This document shows, one piece after another, positions 1 through 10,191 of a stretch of 64,000 bases of DNA; the stretch's first letter is position 1, and each line of letters opens with the position of its first letter. Source of the stretch: Falciphora oryzae (lineage: Eukaryota; Ascomycota; Sordariomycetes; Magnaporthales; Magnaporthaceae); NCBI GenBank assembly GCA_000733355.1, contig JNVV01000025.1, forward strand, positions 316,087 through 380,086, given 5' to 3'. A program made the translations under genes and the position numbers. The notes under the pieces are model-generated. The model saw nothing but the letters and a program-made list of their open reading frames with translations. It searched no databases and was not told where the DNA came from.

Positions 1-430
1 GCGGCGGCCGCAATGTGCAACCTACCCCGACGCCAGGGCGTGTGAGGGATGTCTTCGTAGTAAAATGCTTCCCGCAAAGACATGTCAACCTGCTGCTGGA
101 ATGTAGAAGGCCGATACATGGCCGCCCCCGTTTCCTGCCGCCGCCACCTCTGCCTCATCCTTGATCTCCATTCTGATCCCCCCTCCCGTCCCGTCCTAAA
201 TCCTCCCGCCCGGCCACCACCCTCGGCTGCGGCTTGGTAATCTCGGCAAAGCAGCGCCCGGTATTTTTACCTGCCGGCGTACGACCTTGGCTTAGTAAAA
301 TGGCATCAATGGGCGGCTCGAGATTGCCCAGACCGTTATTAACTCGGTTGTGATTACTCCGAAGTATCTTTCTGTTTCTAAACCTCTAGGCGAATGGGGG
401 TGCCGCCTGCCTGGAGGGATGGGCGGGTGC

Positions 431-464
<34 letters not shown>

Positions 465-2126
465 CGAAGCTGGGCGGTTCCGTGCTCGGCAAAGGGAGAT
501 GGAACGAGTCAACAAGCTGGTTGTCATATATCTGGTTTTTGCGCTTGAGAAAAGCAGTAACGAGGTTGACACGAGAATCGACTCTAGCGAGTTATTGCAG
601 TAATATGCATTTGCTAGCCATAAACACACTTGGGGACCCGAGGCACTGTTTGTCCATCTGGGATGTCCTTGGGCATGTGAATTATAACAAGGGATAAGGA
701 TAAATCTCGTCGATATCTTCAGATACGTGGATTAGGCATCGTGATCTTGATATCCAAGCCCTTCAAGTTTCCCATTATGTCCAGACCTGATAATGTCATT
801 GTATCAAACGCCAACAAAGGAAAATGGCTGTACAGAACTGTGAATGGTGCACCACGAGCCCGATGTTTTGTCGGACAAGGCGCTCTGCCCCCAGAATACC
901 GGTGCCGCTGGCATTTTCTAAGCAAGGGAAAACAACCCGGTACGTCCAGTAGGCTTCTGGCCTGTTCGTCGTCCTGGGGTAAGAGCCCCCCTATTCAGCC
1001 CGACCCGTGATACTCGGCCGGTGGGTGAACATCCGGTAACGGTGCATCGCCTCTTCCGCAGGGCCCAAGTACACCCAGGAACCTCTGTAAGGTCCAAGAA
1101 GCAAACATGCTCGCTAGGCGGACGCAGCAGAAGATAAGAGCAGGCCAAGGAAGCATGCGACGGAGCAAGCCAGATGACCTCACAAAAGACCATAATCATG
1201 TCAAAAGGCCGAAAGGGCGACGCTCTATCATCGCCAAAGAGAATAATTGCAGAGTCCGAGTTCAGTCCACTACCGAAATTTTTCCAGAGTCCCACCGTGC
1301 GCCTTCCGTCTAGTTGCGTCCATACGTACATCCGTGACAAATGGAATGAAGGATAAGAAGAGAGGGGCGCGGTGGTTTGTCGAATGGCGCCGTGAGTCTC
1401 AAGACGCCAAACAAGAGAACAGATCGTGCCGAGGATCCCAAAGGGCGCTCTGTGCTTATCCAGACACTACCCGTAGGCCTTGGCCGCTCGACACGTGATG
1501 ACGTCACATGGCCGCCTCGACCACACATCCACTCGGTCCCCGATACTAGAGCAGGAGAACGGTTCCGTTTCTTGCTCGGCCCGAGCCGATCCCAACCTGC
1601 CCAGACAGCCCTGTGCTGGGTTTGGATGGGCTCCAGTTAAACCGGGAATGATGTCTTGTGTCCACGATGCTCCCCTCGCAGAGGCGCGAAGGCTCCAGGA
1701 TAAGAAGCACCGGTCTGAGCGTGGACTCGCGAGAGACTGACAAACGTGAGCCAGAAGCTCGCAGGGCGAATGATTGGTATAGAGCAATGAAGAGGAAAGA
1801 AAACAGACAAGGCTTAATGCAGTTGGCGAGGGGGAATCATTTGCTGTATCAGAGCGCGTTATTCCATCAAAGTAAGAAAACAGTAGGAGGGAAGCCACGC
1901 AGCCAAGTATCCTGGAAAAGCAGACACAAAACCAGACAGTAGGGTACGTCCTTTTTAAGTCATGCTCCTCAGATACATCTGCGAATAAATCACGGGACGC
2001 GGTGTGGGGGGTGAGATCTCGTGGTGGTTCGTTACGAGTACTGCGGCCGGCGTTGTGCTAGATTCTTGGACCGATGTGGTGGCGATAGCGGAGAGGAGGG
2101 CACTGATGAAAGACAGGGTATCGAGG
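1..2126. other. Left-edge intergenic DNA, no supported gene
   Basis: No open frame here has family motifs, convincing codon character or splice joins; the short frames overlap on both strands. The stretch holds a 28-base A run at 437-464 and otherwise unique mixed sequence. The last part should include the 3' untranslated region of the kinase gene that ends at 2127 on the minus strand. Confidence 0.6.
437..464. repeat. Poly-A tract (28 A)
   Basis: A simple homopolymer run of 28 A residues in intergenic DNA. It could be an old retroposed tail or replication slippage; no element body was recognised next to it. Confidence 0.9.
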
Positions 2127-3356
2127 CTAATGGCGGTAGCCGTTGGAGGTGTGACCCGAGCGCTGGGGCGGATCGTAGTCCTCAAAGTATGGGTGGTTGC
2201 AGGCCTGCTTGGCAGAGATGCGGGCGGCCGGGTCGTAGGCAAGCATCATCTCGAGCAGGTCCAGCCCGGCATCGTTAAGGTTCGAGCACAGCTTCTGGTT
2301 CGGGTCGCGTTGCCATTTGGGGAACGACGGCTTGAAGTCAGGGTAGATGTTCTCGTCGGTGACACTGGGCCACGTCTCCTCGGTCGGTGTTCCTAGGAGT
2401 CTGTGGTGCAGGCGGATCGGGCCTTGTCAGTGCTGTCGCCGGGGGATAGGGGGGATAACTCGGCCAAGGGTTGGTCTCACCTGAAGATCTTGAAGATTTC
2501 GTCAATCTCGGAATCACCGGGGAACAGGGGCTTGCGCGTGCACATCTCGGCAAAAATGCAGCCGACAGACCACATGTCGACGCCCGTCGAGTACTGGCGA
2601 CCGCCGATCAGGATCTCGGGGGCGCGGTACCATAGCGTAACGACCTCGTGCGTGTAAGTGCGCAGGGGCACGCCAAACGCGCGAGCAAGGCCAAAATCGG
2701 CGAGCTTGAGGTTGCCCTCGCGGTCAATAAGCAGGTTCTGGGGCTTGAGATCGCGGTGCAGGATGCGGTGCGAGTGGCAGTAGCGGGTGCCCTCGCACAG
2801 TTGGCTCATGAACTTTTTGATGATGTTCTCGCCCAGCCCCAGCCGGCTCAGCTGCGAGCTGCTGCCCTCGGGCAGAGCCTTGCCTCGGCCGCCGTCCGAG
2901 ACGGGCAGAGCCTCCATGTACTTCTTCAGGTCGAGGTCGAGGAACTCCATGACGAGATAGAGCTTGGCCCCCTCGGCGTGTACGATGTTAAGCAGCTTGA
3001 CGACGTTGGGATCCCGCATTTCCTTGAGCAGGCTGATCTCCCGGATGGCCGTCGATGGCACTCCTTCGTCCTCGGCCTCGAGCCGGATTTTCTTGAGGGC
3101 CACTATGCGACCGCCATTTAACAGGTCGCGCGCCTTGTAGACGACGCCGTACGTGCCTGCAAGTTGCATGCGCCGAACGCGAGCCGTCAGCACGAATGAT
3201 GGCAAGGAGCAGCACCAGGGTGCGGGCAGGATCAAGCCCCAGAGCAAGTCAGGGGGTGAGCAGAAACCTGCGCTTCGCATCTTGGGGAGAGGCAGGGACC
3301 GAGGGGAAAAGCAGCCCACCTTCTCCAATCTTCTCCAACTTCTGGTAGTTCTCCAT
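2127..3356 (-). CDS. cdk1: Cyclin-dependent kinase 1 (Cdc2/Cdc28/NimX type)
   Basis: Serine/threonine kinase that with cyclins drives G1/S and G2/M. Three exons: 3320-3356, 2481-3156 and 2127-2400, joined by GT-AG introns of 163 and 80 nt, giving 328 residues, the usual size for filamentous-fungal CDK1. The tiny first exon supplies [13 protein letters not shown] and the splice completes the GEGTYG glycine loop. Visible are PSTAIRE (residues 46-52, the cyclin-binding helix), [13 protein letters not shown], the T-loop ending in [10 protein letters not shown], and a C-terminal [11 protein letters not shown] segment. The insert between KKYM and the next helix is common in filamentous fungi. Family assignment is secure, since PSTAIRE with this start separates CDK1 from Pho85-type kinases. 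It is transcribed divergently from the AlkB gene. Confidence 0.96.
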
Positions 3357-4745
3357 TGTGTTTGCTCTGCCGGAATATAAGCGGCACGATGCCTGGTACA
3401 GATCCGCGCCTGGTCTGTATTCCTCGAGGGCTCCGTGATCGTTGCCGATGCTGTTCCCGGTGTGGAAAGAGTCACCAGGATCGTGGAGGTCGCCTGCAGC
3501 AAGATGATAGGGTCAGCAGCTGCGCACGCAAGGGTGTTGGCGAGAAGACAATAGAGAAAATCCAATGGAGCAAGGAAAAAAAAGCCAGCAAAGCGCTGGG
3601 CAAGAGCAAGCAGTTAAGCCAGAGGGGACGCGCAAAGTGAAGTGAAGGGCTCTGGACCTGTTGGATGGCACGGCTTTGGAGGGCAAAGAATCGGGGACGG
3701 TGGGCAAGTGGATCGGCGTCCGATCAGATGGGTTTCGGCGCTTTTCGCTATCGGTTTTTAGGAGGGACGGTCGCTGCGGTCTGGTGTTGAGCGGTATGGT
3801 ATGGCAGGACAGGGAGAAGTGGAATTTGGGTGTCGTGGAGACTCGAGCCGCAACGAGGGGCAACCAGAAGCGCGACGCGGGGGAGGATTGGATCAATCGA
3901 GCGACGCGACGCCAATTCCCGAGTGGGCAAAAAAAAAAAACAAGGGTCGGGGACAAATGAGCGTGCGGTAGAAGCTGGCCGCAGAAAAAGAGAGGGAAGG
4001 AAAAATAAAAAAAAATAAGTCGCAGGGCAGCGCGGCGCAGGACGCTGGGTATTACGAACGCAAGTTCATCTCGTGGCCGACCATGACGACGGGCTCTGGC
4101 ATTGGGGGGTAAACAAGCCCGAATAAAGGAAAAAAAAAAATAAAGCACGGCGTTTGACAGCAGCGAGGTCGGAATCGAAGCGGCCTGGGTGATGCTTGAT
4201 GGCTTGGCGGCTGGCAGCGACCCCAAGTCAGCACGAGCTAGGTTGTTTTGGTGCATGTGGGCTGCCACTGTTGGTAAACAGACGAAGCAGGGATTGCTTG
4301 GCTCAAAGCCCTTTCAGCTGAGGTCGTCGTCGCGGCGCTGATTGGCTGGGGCTTCTTTGGCCTAATTCCCACCCAAGCGCAGCAAGCGACGGGACGGGAC
4401 CCACTCTTTGTTATCGTCACTCTTATCGTGCCGCCCCTCTCTAATTGCTGGCTCAGGGGGAGACGTTTTGGAGCCCCTCAATTCCCATGATCCATGACGG
4501 CAACGGTTCTGCTTGGGAGACCACACGGGGAAATAGAATCTGATTAGGCGGGAAATCTTTGCGAGGTAGGCAGCTCTTGCCGATCATGGTTTGTAGTGGT
4601 GGCTTGGTGGGGTATCATTCCATGCTGACCTAGGCATTGAAGACTGAGGCTTGCGATAGCATCAAGCGCAACAGGGCTGGGCTGCTAAACGGAACCACTG
4701 TCCACTGTCACTGCACGTAGAGACACATCACACACGCCAGCCACA
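3357..4745. promoter_or_regulatory. Divergent promoter between CDK1 and AlkB genes
   Basis: This 1.39 kb spacer separates two genes read away from each other, so it must hold both promoters and 5' leaders. On the CDK1 coding strand it carries long pyrimidine-rich runs, usual in fungal promoters. A 251-codon minus-strand frame at 3513-4268 has no family motifs and is probably leader or promoter sequence. No specific factor site can be claimed. Confidence 0.6.
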
Positions 4746-5954
4746 ATGACGATCAACCTCACAGACCTAGACGCCCACGAGCAGCCCTCGGACCACATGC
4801 GGGCGATATGGAAGTCCTACGCCCGCGCCGAGCCCGCCGACATCGTCGCTAGCGGCGACGTCGACGATCTGACCTCACCCCACAAGGCGGCTGAATTCGT
4901 CCTGTCCTCCAGGGTTCCTGCGCAGACCCTGACCGAGGGCTTCAGGCACCTCGACCCGGCCGCCGAGCCCGCAGCCGACGGCAGCCCCGTCTACCACCAC
5001 CCGCTGCTGCCGGGCCTCCTGATCTTCCCGTCTATCGTGCCGCCAGCGCTCCAGCGGACGCTGCTCGACAAGCTCGTCCACCGCGACCTGAGCGTGCCGG
5101 AGCACCAGACGAACCTGCACCTGCACTACGACCTTCCCTACCCGCAGCCGAAGAGCGGCAGCAGGACAGAACAGGCTCCACAACCCAGCGACAGGGCCGC
5201 TAGCACGCCTGCCCCAGCCGACGACTCCTCCCAAGACGACGAAACAAGCGCCTCCTTCTTCACCTACCACCCCGGCTCCCCAACAACTCCCCAGTTCCGT
5301 CCCAAGGATCCCGCCGTGCACAAGCCCCTCACCGTGCGGCGCGTGCTGGATCGCCGCCTGCACTGGGTGACGCTGGGCGGGCAGTACGACTGGACGAACC
5401 GCGTCTACCCTGACGACGGCCTGGCCGGCCCGCCCCCTTTCCCGAGAGACGTCGCCGCCTTCCTCGAGACCGTGTTCCCGGACACGCTGGCCCAGGCCGC
5501 CATCGTAAACTTCTACTCGCCGGGGGACACCATGATGATGCACCGCGACGTGTCCGAGGAGACCGACAAGGGCCTCGTCAGCATCAGCCTCGGCTGCGAC
5601 GGCCTGTTCATGATCGCGCCCAGCGACCTCGACAAGGAGTCCGAGAGGGTGTCTCAGCAGCAGCCTCAAAACGGGGAAGACGAGGCTGCCAAGGTCACGC
5701 CGCCGTCCCAGGGCACCGGTTCCAAGGATTACCTCCTGCTCAGGCTCAGATCCGGCGACGCCATCTACATGACCAAGGAGTCGAGATACGCCTGGCACGG
5801 CGTGCCCAAGGTGCTCAAGGGTACCTGTCCACCATACCTGGAGGACTGGCCGGCCGGTGCCATGGATGGCGGCGAGTGTGGAAAATTCGAGGCCTGGCGT
5901 GGGTGGATGAAGACAAAGAGGATCAACCTGAACGTGCGACAGATGAGAGACTGA
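4746..5954 (+). CDS. AlkB-like Fe(II)/2-oxoglutarate dioxygenase
   Basis: Single exon, 402 residues. The family oxidatively demethylates alkylated DNA, RNA or tRNA bases using Fe(II) and 2-oxoglutarate. The double-stranded beta-helix core is visible. The HxD iron pair is H266/D268 in MMMHRD, the distal iron histidine is H351 in YAWHGV, and the 2-oxoglutarate arginine motif KRINLNVRQ lies near residues 391-399 (R392, R398). Residues 131-190 form a Ser/Pro/Gln-rich low-complexity insert. Another insert (about 293-327) sits between the HxD strand and the distal histidine. The layout fits the fungal ALKBH1-like branch, but the substrate cannot be told from sequence. The ATG at 4746 is the first in frame. 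A long antisense frame here is a GC-bias shadow. Confidence 0.92.
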   Translation: MTINLTDLDAHEQPSDHMRAIWKSYARAEPADIVASGDVDDLTSPHKAAEFVLSSRVPAQTLTEGFRHLDPAAEPAADGSPVYHHPLLPGLLIFPSIVPPALQRTLLDKLVHRDLSVPEHQTNLHLHYDLPYPQPKSGSRTEQAPQPSDRAASTPAPADDSSQDDETSASFFTYHPGSPTTPQFRPKDPAVHKPLTVRRVLDRRLHWVTLGGQYDWTNRVYPDDGLAGPPPFPRDVAAFLETVFPDTLAQAAIVNFYSPGDTMMMHRDVSEETDKGLVSISLGCDGLFMIAPSDLDKESERVSQQQPQNGEDEAAKVTPPSQGTGSKDYLLLRLRSGDAIYMTKESRYAWHGVPKVLKGTCPPYLEDWPAGAMDGGECGKFEAWRGWMKTKRINLNVRQMRD

Positions 5955-6414
5955 TGGTTGGGGAGTCTGTTTTGTATTTCTGGACACCCGATAATGCGAC
6001 AGATTCTCAAAATACCCTGACCCCATTCTTGATGCTACCAACTCCTGGGCTTCTCTCCTGCTGCCCTGCCCCAGCCGCCAATATTCATCCCTCCTCCCAT
6101 ATCGCTAATCCCAAAGACAACAAATCCTCAAGCTGAAGACCGTGGCGGTCGGATGCGGTCTCAAGCTTGTTGAACCTCGCATCGAGACCGCGTTTGAAGT
6201 CTTCTAGTTTGCTAATGAGCCGATCCATCTATCTTGCTTGCTGCTGTCGAAAGAGGTGGATGGTGGTCATGAGTTCGCGCATATCGGAGCGGGAGGTGGG
6301 CTGGCCCAGCATCTGAGGAGCGTATCGGATTGAGGCCTCTGATGGAATGGGCGGGCAATGCTGTTGCGGTGAAGAACTTGAAGATCGTGGGCTGTCGAAA
6401 AAGGAGGATGGGGA

Positions 6415-6699
6415 ATGGATTTCTGGTGGGAGGTGGAAGTTCTTCCACCAACGCTATTACCACATGGACAGCCAACACCTGAAGTTTGTGATGCTGTCGC
6501 CAAAGTCATGGATGGCCCTCCTTCGTCAAGCCAAGCTGGCTACCAACAACAACGTGTGTTTGACGCCATCGGCGCTGCAGCGGAGCTGCAACAGAGCAGA
6601 TCGGCAGCAAGGATCCTGTGTGATGGGAAGCGCTTCGAGCGACAACAACAGGCAATTGTCGACGCCCGACGAGAAGTCCTCCCGCAAAGGAGGCCCTAG
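6415..6699 (+). CDS. Orphan small ORF (94 aa), doubtful
   Basis: The frame encodes a 94-residue, Gln/Ala/Arg-rich polypeptide whose second half looks helical and charged, unlike the surrounding frames. A TGA lies 36 nt before the ATG and no upstream splice partner was found. I do not recognise a family. It could be a real small protein, the last exon of a decayed gene, or chance. Confidence 0.22.
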   Translation: MDFWWEVEVLPPTLLPHGQPTPEVCDAVAKVMDGPPSSSQAGYQQQRVFDAIGAAAELQQSRSAARILCDGKRFERQQQAIVDARREVLPQRRP

Positions 6700-6926
6700 A
6701 TTGAGCGGTCCCGGAAGAAATTGTGCACAAAGTCAGTCACATGTCCAGACGCAAAGGGTAGAGACGGAGGAGAGGGAGAACGCGTACCGCGGCTGGCCAG
6801 CCGACCGAACGGGGGTGAGTTCATCTTAGCTTTGGGTCACCAACACTGCGTAGAAGTGTGAACTCGTCGTTGGTGTTTGCTCCTGGGCGCGGGTGTAAGA
6901 CCTCAGGAGCAAAAGTTTTTTTTTAG

Positions 6927-7275
6927 GGCGGTATCTTCTCCGCACTCGGGCCTAAGCACGACACAGTCAACAGAAGGTTGTTGACGCGTGAAGTTCTTGG
7001 GCCTACTCCCCGGTGAGAAAAATGGCACAGTCGGGAGAACCTCCCGGCGCGAAGCAGGACAGTCGGGAGGAAGTTTGTTCAGGCGGCCTCTTCTCCGCAC
7101 CCGAATCTCCCCGGCGCGAAGCAAGACAACAGTCGGGAGGATGTTTGTTGACGCGGTGACAATCTCCGCCCGGCTCTCCGGTGAGAAACATGACGCAGTC
7201 GAGAGCAGTTTGTTATGGCGGTCTCATCTCCGCCCTACCTGTCCGGCGCGTAAGCCAAGCTCAGTCGACAGGGGG
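6927..7275. repeat. Degenerate 65-67 bp tandem repeat (minisatellite)
   Basis: Units begin with a CCGGYG motif at 7044, 7111, 7178 and 7243 (spacings 67, 67, 65). A half-spaced unit starts at 7010 and a diverged unit at about 6927-6990. Each carries, in order, a CCGG(C/T)G(C/A)GAA-like start, an ACAGTCG core, GTTTGTT, then a GCGG..TCTCCGC block. Copies differ mainly by substitutions. It lies downstream of the DHHC-like gene's stop codon. No stable reading frame runs through it. Confidence 0.85.
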
Positions 7276-7465
7276 TTCCTACCGTTTTCCTCGGGTGGCG
7301 GGGGCAGTTTTTCTTGAATGCTATGGCGGGGGGCACCAAGAGGCGAGGCTCCAACGGTGGATGCGCACGCCCTGCCGGGATCAGGTATTTTCTTCCCATC
7401 ACCCTAGAAGACTCCAATCCAGGTCAGTAGGAAGGGAGGGTCTTTTAACGACAGTATCCAGGGTC

Positions 7466-7488
7466 AGGTTAGGTTAGGTTAGGTTAGG
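7466..7488. repeat. AGGTT pentanucleotide tract
   Basis: Four complete AGGTT units plus AGG. It differs from the usual fungal telomere repeat TTAGGG by one base per unit and is far too short to call interstitial telomere. Confidence 0.85.
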
Positions 7489-7581
7489 AGCAGTTGTTGT
7501 AGGAGACGATCACTCCCTGTTCTGGTGCTGGTGTGGTGTGTATGGAGTCAAGGAGAAAGGGTGGATGGCCAGACTGAATGT

Positions 7582-9302
7582 CTAGACCATGTCTGCAATG
7601 TCGACACTACTACTGCGATCGGTCGCCTGACGGCGACGGAAGGCAGGGTGAGTGTCGGCGTGGGTTCGGGGGACTCGCTGCGGATGGATCCCCCCCGCGA
7701 TGTCCTCACTACCGCTCGCCGCCTCACGGCGACGATTGGACGAGCGCTCGAAACAGCCCCCGCGTCGTGGCTCCATCGGAGGGGCTTCCGTTGGCTCCTC
7801 TCCTTGCATGCGCCTTACCACCGCGAGGAAGTTCTCAGACATGGGCAGGTCGCTCTCGCGAGAGACGCTGGCACGCCCGTACTTCGCGACTCGCTCGGGT
7901 TGTCGCCAGAACAGAGGCCATTCCCAGACACTAGCGCCGAGTGCCTGTCGAAGATTGGCCATACTGGAACCAAGATCCCATGGATTGCCGTCGTACTCGA
8001 AGTAGCGAAGGTTCTTTCCCCGGGGGGTCGATCTCACCAACGCAAAGTGGTGCCTGTACCGATAAATCGCATACTCCGCGCGTACGGTGTTGTTGAGCCC
8101 GGTCATGCACCACTTCAGGCTCGCGTTCGTCCACCCAAGGTGCAAGACCACGAAGCCGGATGCCAAGGCGCATACCCCGAGCGGTATGGCGTCCCTGGAT
8201 CCCTGGAGGGCGAACGAGGCGAGGCAGCAGCAGAAACAGAAGAGGGCGTCAATGATCATGCTGGCGAGCAACAACAAGTAAGGCTTGATGCTGTCCAGCC
8301 AGACCGGGATCAAGGTCCACTGTGCCACATTTGAGTTAGTATTGCGAAACTGGATGTGAACAAACGGCAAACACTGGTATGGTTGCTTGACGGTGTGGAA
8401 GACGACGAGAGACTGGGATGGGGCCGGTGCCTGGGAACTAGGGGCTGGGAGGAGGAGAAGGAATATCCATGGCGAACCAAACAAGATGGAAAGGAGAAGA
8501 AGAAGAGGCACAAGGGCGACAGCAAGCAAGGAAAAGGGGAAGAGGGAGAGTTAATGGTGACTTACATGGCAGAAGTGATCGTAGATGGGCAGGTGTCCGA
8601 GAATCCAGGGTGCCGTCGCCGAGCAGTACATCCGATCCCCAAGCCGAAGCTCAGAGGACGGGCAGTTATCGCGGTCGCAGAATCGAGGTCGATCCAACCC
8701 GCCTAGGCTCTCGTCGAGGTACGCCAGCGCCCAGGGTCCCACCAACGTTCCGGCTTCCTCCTTCCAGCGGCGGGAGGGCTGCATGATCCGCTTGTTGACC
8801 GGGGCTCTGTCGAGCCTCGGCCGACGACGATCAGGACGATTGCCGCGAGCGAAGGCGGTCCCCCAGGCGCAAAGCGTATAGAGGTGCAAGCACCCCAACG
8901 CCACCAGAATCACGATCCCGGCCCACTTCTTCTCCTGGTTGCCGCGGGGTCCGAAGAACTTGCGGCGCTCGGGTTGCGCGACCATCGTCATCCCTGGAAA
9001 ACAGAGGCATCAAGTCGTTAGCATCATGAAGAATGGGTCGGAAAAGGGTGGGTGGGAAAATGGCGGTGGCAGGAAGGGCATGGTATGGCGGCAGGGTGGC
9101 GCCGATGGGGAGGGGATGGGACAGGAGTGTGGTGGCACATTGTCAACTTACAGGCGAACCTGTATCCGATGGACCACGCGGTTGCCGCGAGCCAGACCAG
9201 AAGGCCCGGTGCGAGCAGGACGCCAGGCATCACCATCCACAGCCAGAACGCCGCAAATTTCACGAGCTCCATGATCCCCAGCCTCTCCTCGGGAGACGCC
9301 AT
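7582..9302 (-). CDS. DHHC-like palmitoyltransferase family protein (DHFC variant)
   Basis: Three exons (9152-9302, 8566-8993, 7582-8319) give 438 residues. The second intron is 246 nt, with a perfect TACTAAC branch site (8335-8341) and CACAG acceptor. Splicing joins YDHFCH to W, recreating the DHHC-CPW-like block as YDHFCHW. Hydrophobic segments lie before (about 10-50 and 68-85) and after it (about 200-270), as in multispan protein S-acyltransferases. The cysteine-rich domain is degenerate: C-x4-C and a single C precede the DHFC, and the canonical HC pair is missing. Acyltransferase activity is therefore uncertain, although the Cys of DHFC is kept. The C-terminal 100 residues are basic and low in complexity. 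The first ATG in the hydrophobic frame, at 9302, is used as start; upstream in that frame is Arg/Thr-rich without Met. Confidence 0.72.
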
Positions 9303-9725
9303 CGTCGCCGGTGACGCCGCCGTCGTCGTCGAAGCCGTTTGCCGTGTCGTCGTGTCGCCAACGCGTTGCTGTCGAACTGTAGAGAGAGAGAGAGAGAATA
9401 CCTAACGGTGTAGTAGATACCGTAAAGATGCTCACTTACCTCTAGTTGTGCACCGATGTGCACGTATGCGATAAAGTCTGTCGTATGATGCTTTGGCAAT
9501 AAAGTCTGTCGTATGGTGATGTTTGGGAGAAGAAAGGAAGAGAAAGTAAACAAATGAGAACCGCGAGGGGCGGGTTCGGGTACCACTGGGTGGCCAGCCG
9601 CCCACTGGCAACGAGCGTGGCAGTGCAATGAGCGTTGAAGGAAGGTGCGCGTAGAAAACGCAGTTACTGTCCTGCGAGGGAAGAGCGTGCTCGCAGGTGG
9701 ACACCCAGCGCTGGGTCCACGGGTC

Positions 9726-10008
9726 CATGAGATGCCATCATCGGTCGAGGGCGGACACACGGCAGGTGGGCAGGCGCGAGAGAGAGCATCCAAGAGTGCC
9801 CTGGAGATTGACAAGTGCCCCATGTCTTCCATTGCTCTATGGGTCTATGAGACTCCGTCATAGGTACCACCACACCCGCAAGCCTCGCACCAGCCTGTCC
9901 CAGTACGAAAGACAGGGCGCTTGCCCATTTCCAGGGTGCTTTTGGATGCTGTCTTTCGTGCCTGCCTACCGCGTGTTCGCTTTCCAGCCAATGTCGCTAT
10001 CGAGACGA
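9726..10008. repeat. Foldback (imperfect inverted repeat), ~100 bp arms
   Basis: The left arm (about 9726-9828) matches the reverse complement of the right arm (about 9907-10008) with few gaps, around a 78 bp loop. Shared anchors include GGCAGGC, GCATCCAA and CCCTGGA. Most mismatches are transitions. It could be a MITE-like element, a decayed palindrome or a head-to-head duplication. No terminal target-site duplication was identified. Confidence 0.7.
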
Positions 10009-10191
10009 GAGTCCGCCTCCTGACCAGCGACCGGGCAAGTCCTCGCCATTGAGGTCTGCCTGCCCCTCCAAGGCGGGTACCCTACCTCCTGACAACCGAC
10101 AAAGTCCTCGTCAGAGACCAGCCAAGGCCGAGTCGCTAGAAGACCGCCTGCCGCCTGGATGAGCCGACCTACCGCAATCACATCTATCTAC
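9995..10191 (+). repeat. Inverted diverged copy of the 13.0-13.4 kb promoter region
   Basis: Two blocks (9995-10024 and 10151-10191) and a weaker middle block match, in order, the reverse complement of 13352-13379 and 13008-13048. Differences are mostly transitions, and this copy is shorter by about 150-200 bp. The similarity stops about where the secreted-protein coding sequence starts in the other copy, so the coding part is not duplicated here. Confidence 0.7.

Larger units (their letters stand above)
5955..7581. other. Intergenic DNA with orphan ORF and tandem repeats
   Basis: Between two genes that converge here lies 1.6 kb of sequence. It contains a weak orphan frame (6415-6699), a 65-67 bp tandem repeat (about 6927-7275) and an AGGTT pentamer tract (7466-7488). 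On the minus strand near 6110-6265 a coding-like frame with charged, helical character is broken by a TAG stop. It may be a decayed gene fragment, but no family was recognised. Confidence 0.5.

Noticed and set aside
3513..4268. 251-codon minus-strand frame upstream of CDK1
   Set aside because: Lies in promoter/leader; low-complexity Phe/Leu/Ser content reflects pyrimidine runs.
4875..6041. 388-codon antisense frame over the AlkB gene
   Set aside because: Shadow of GC-rich codons; His/Val/Arg-rich with no motifs, while the sense strand has all AlkB residues.
7466..7488. Interstitial telomere
   Set aside because: Unit is AGGTT, not TTAGGG, and only four copies.
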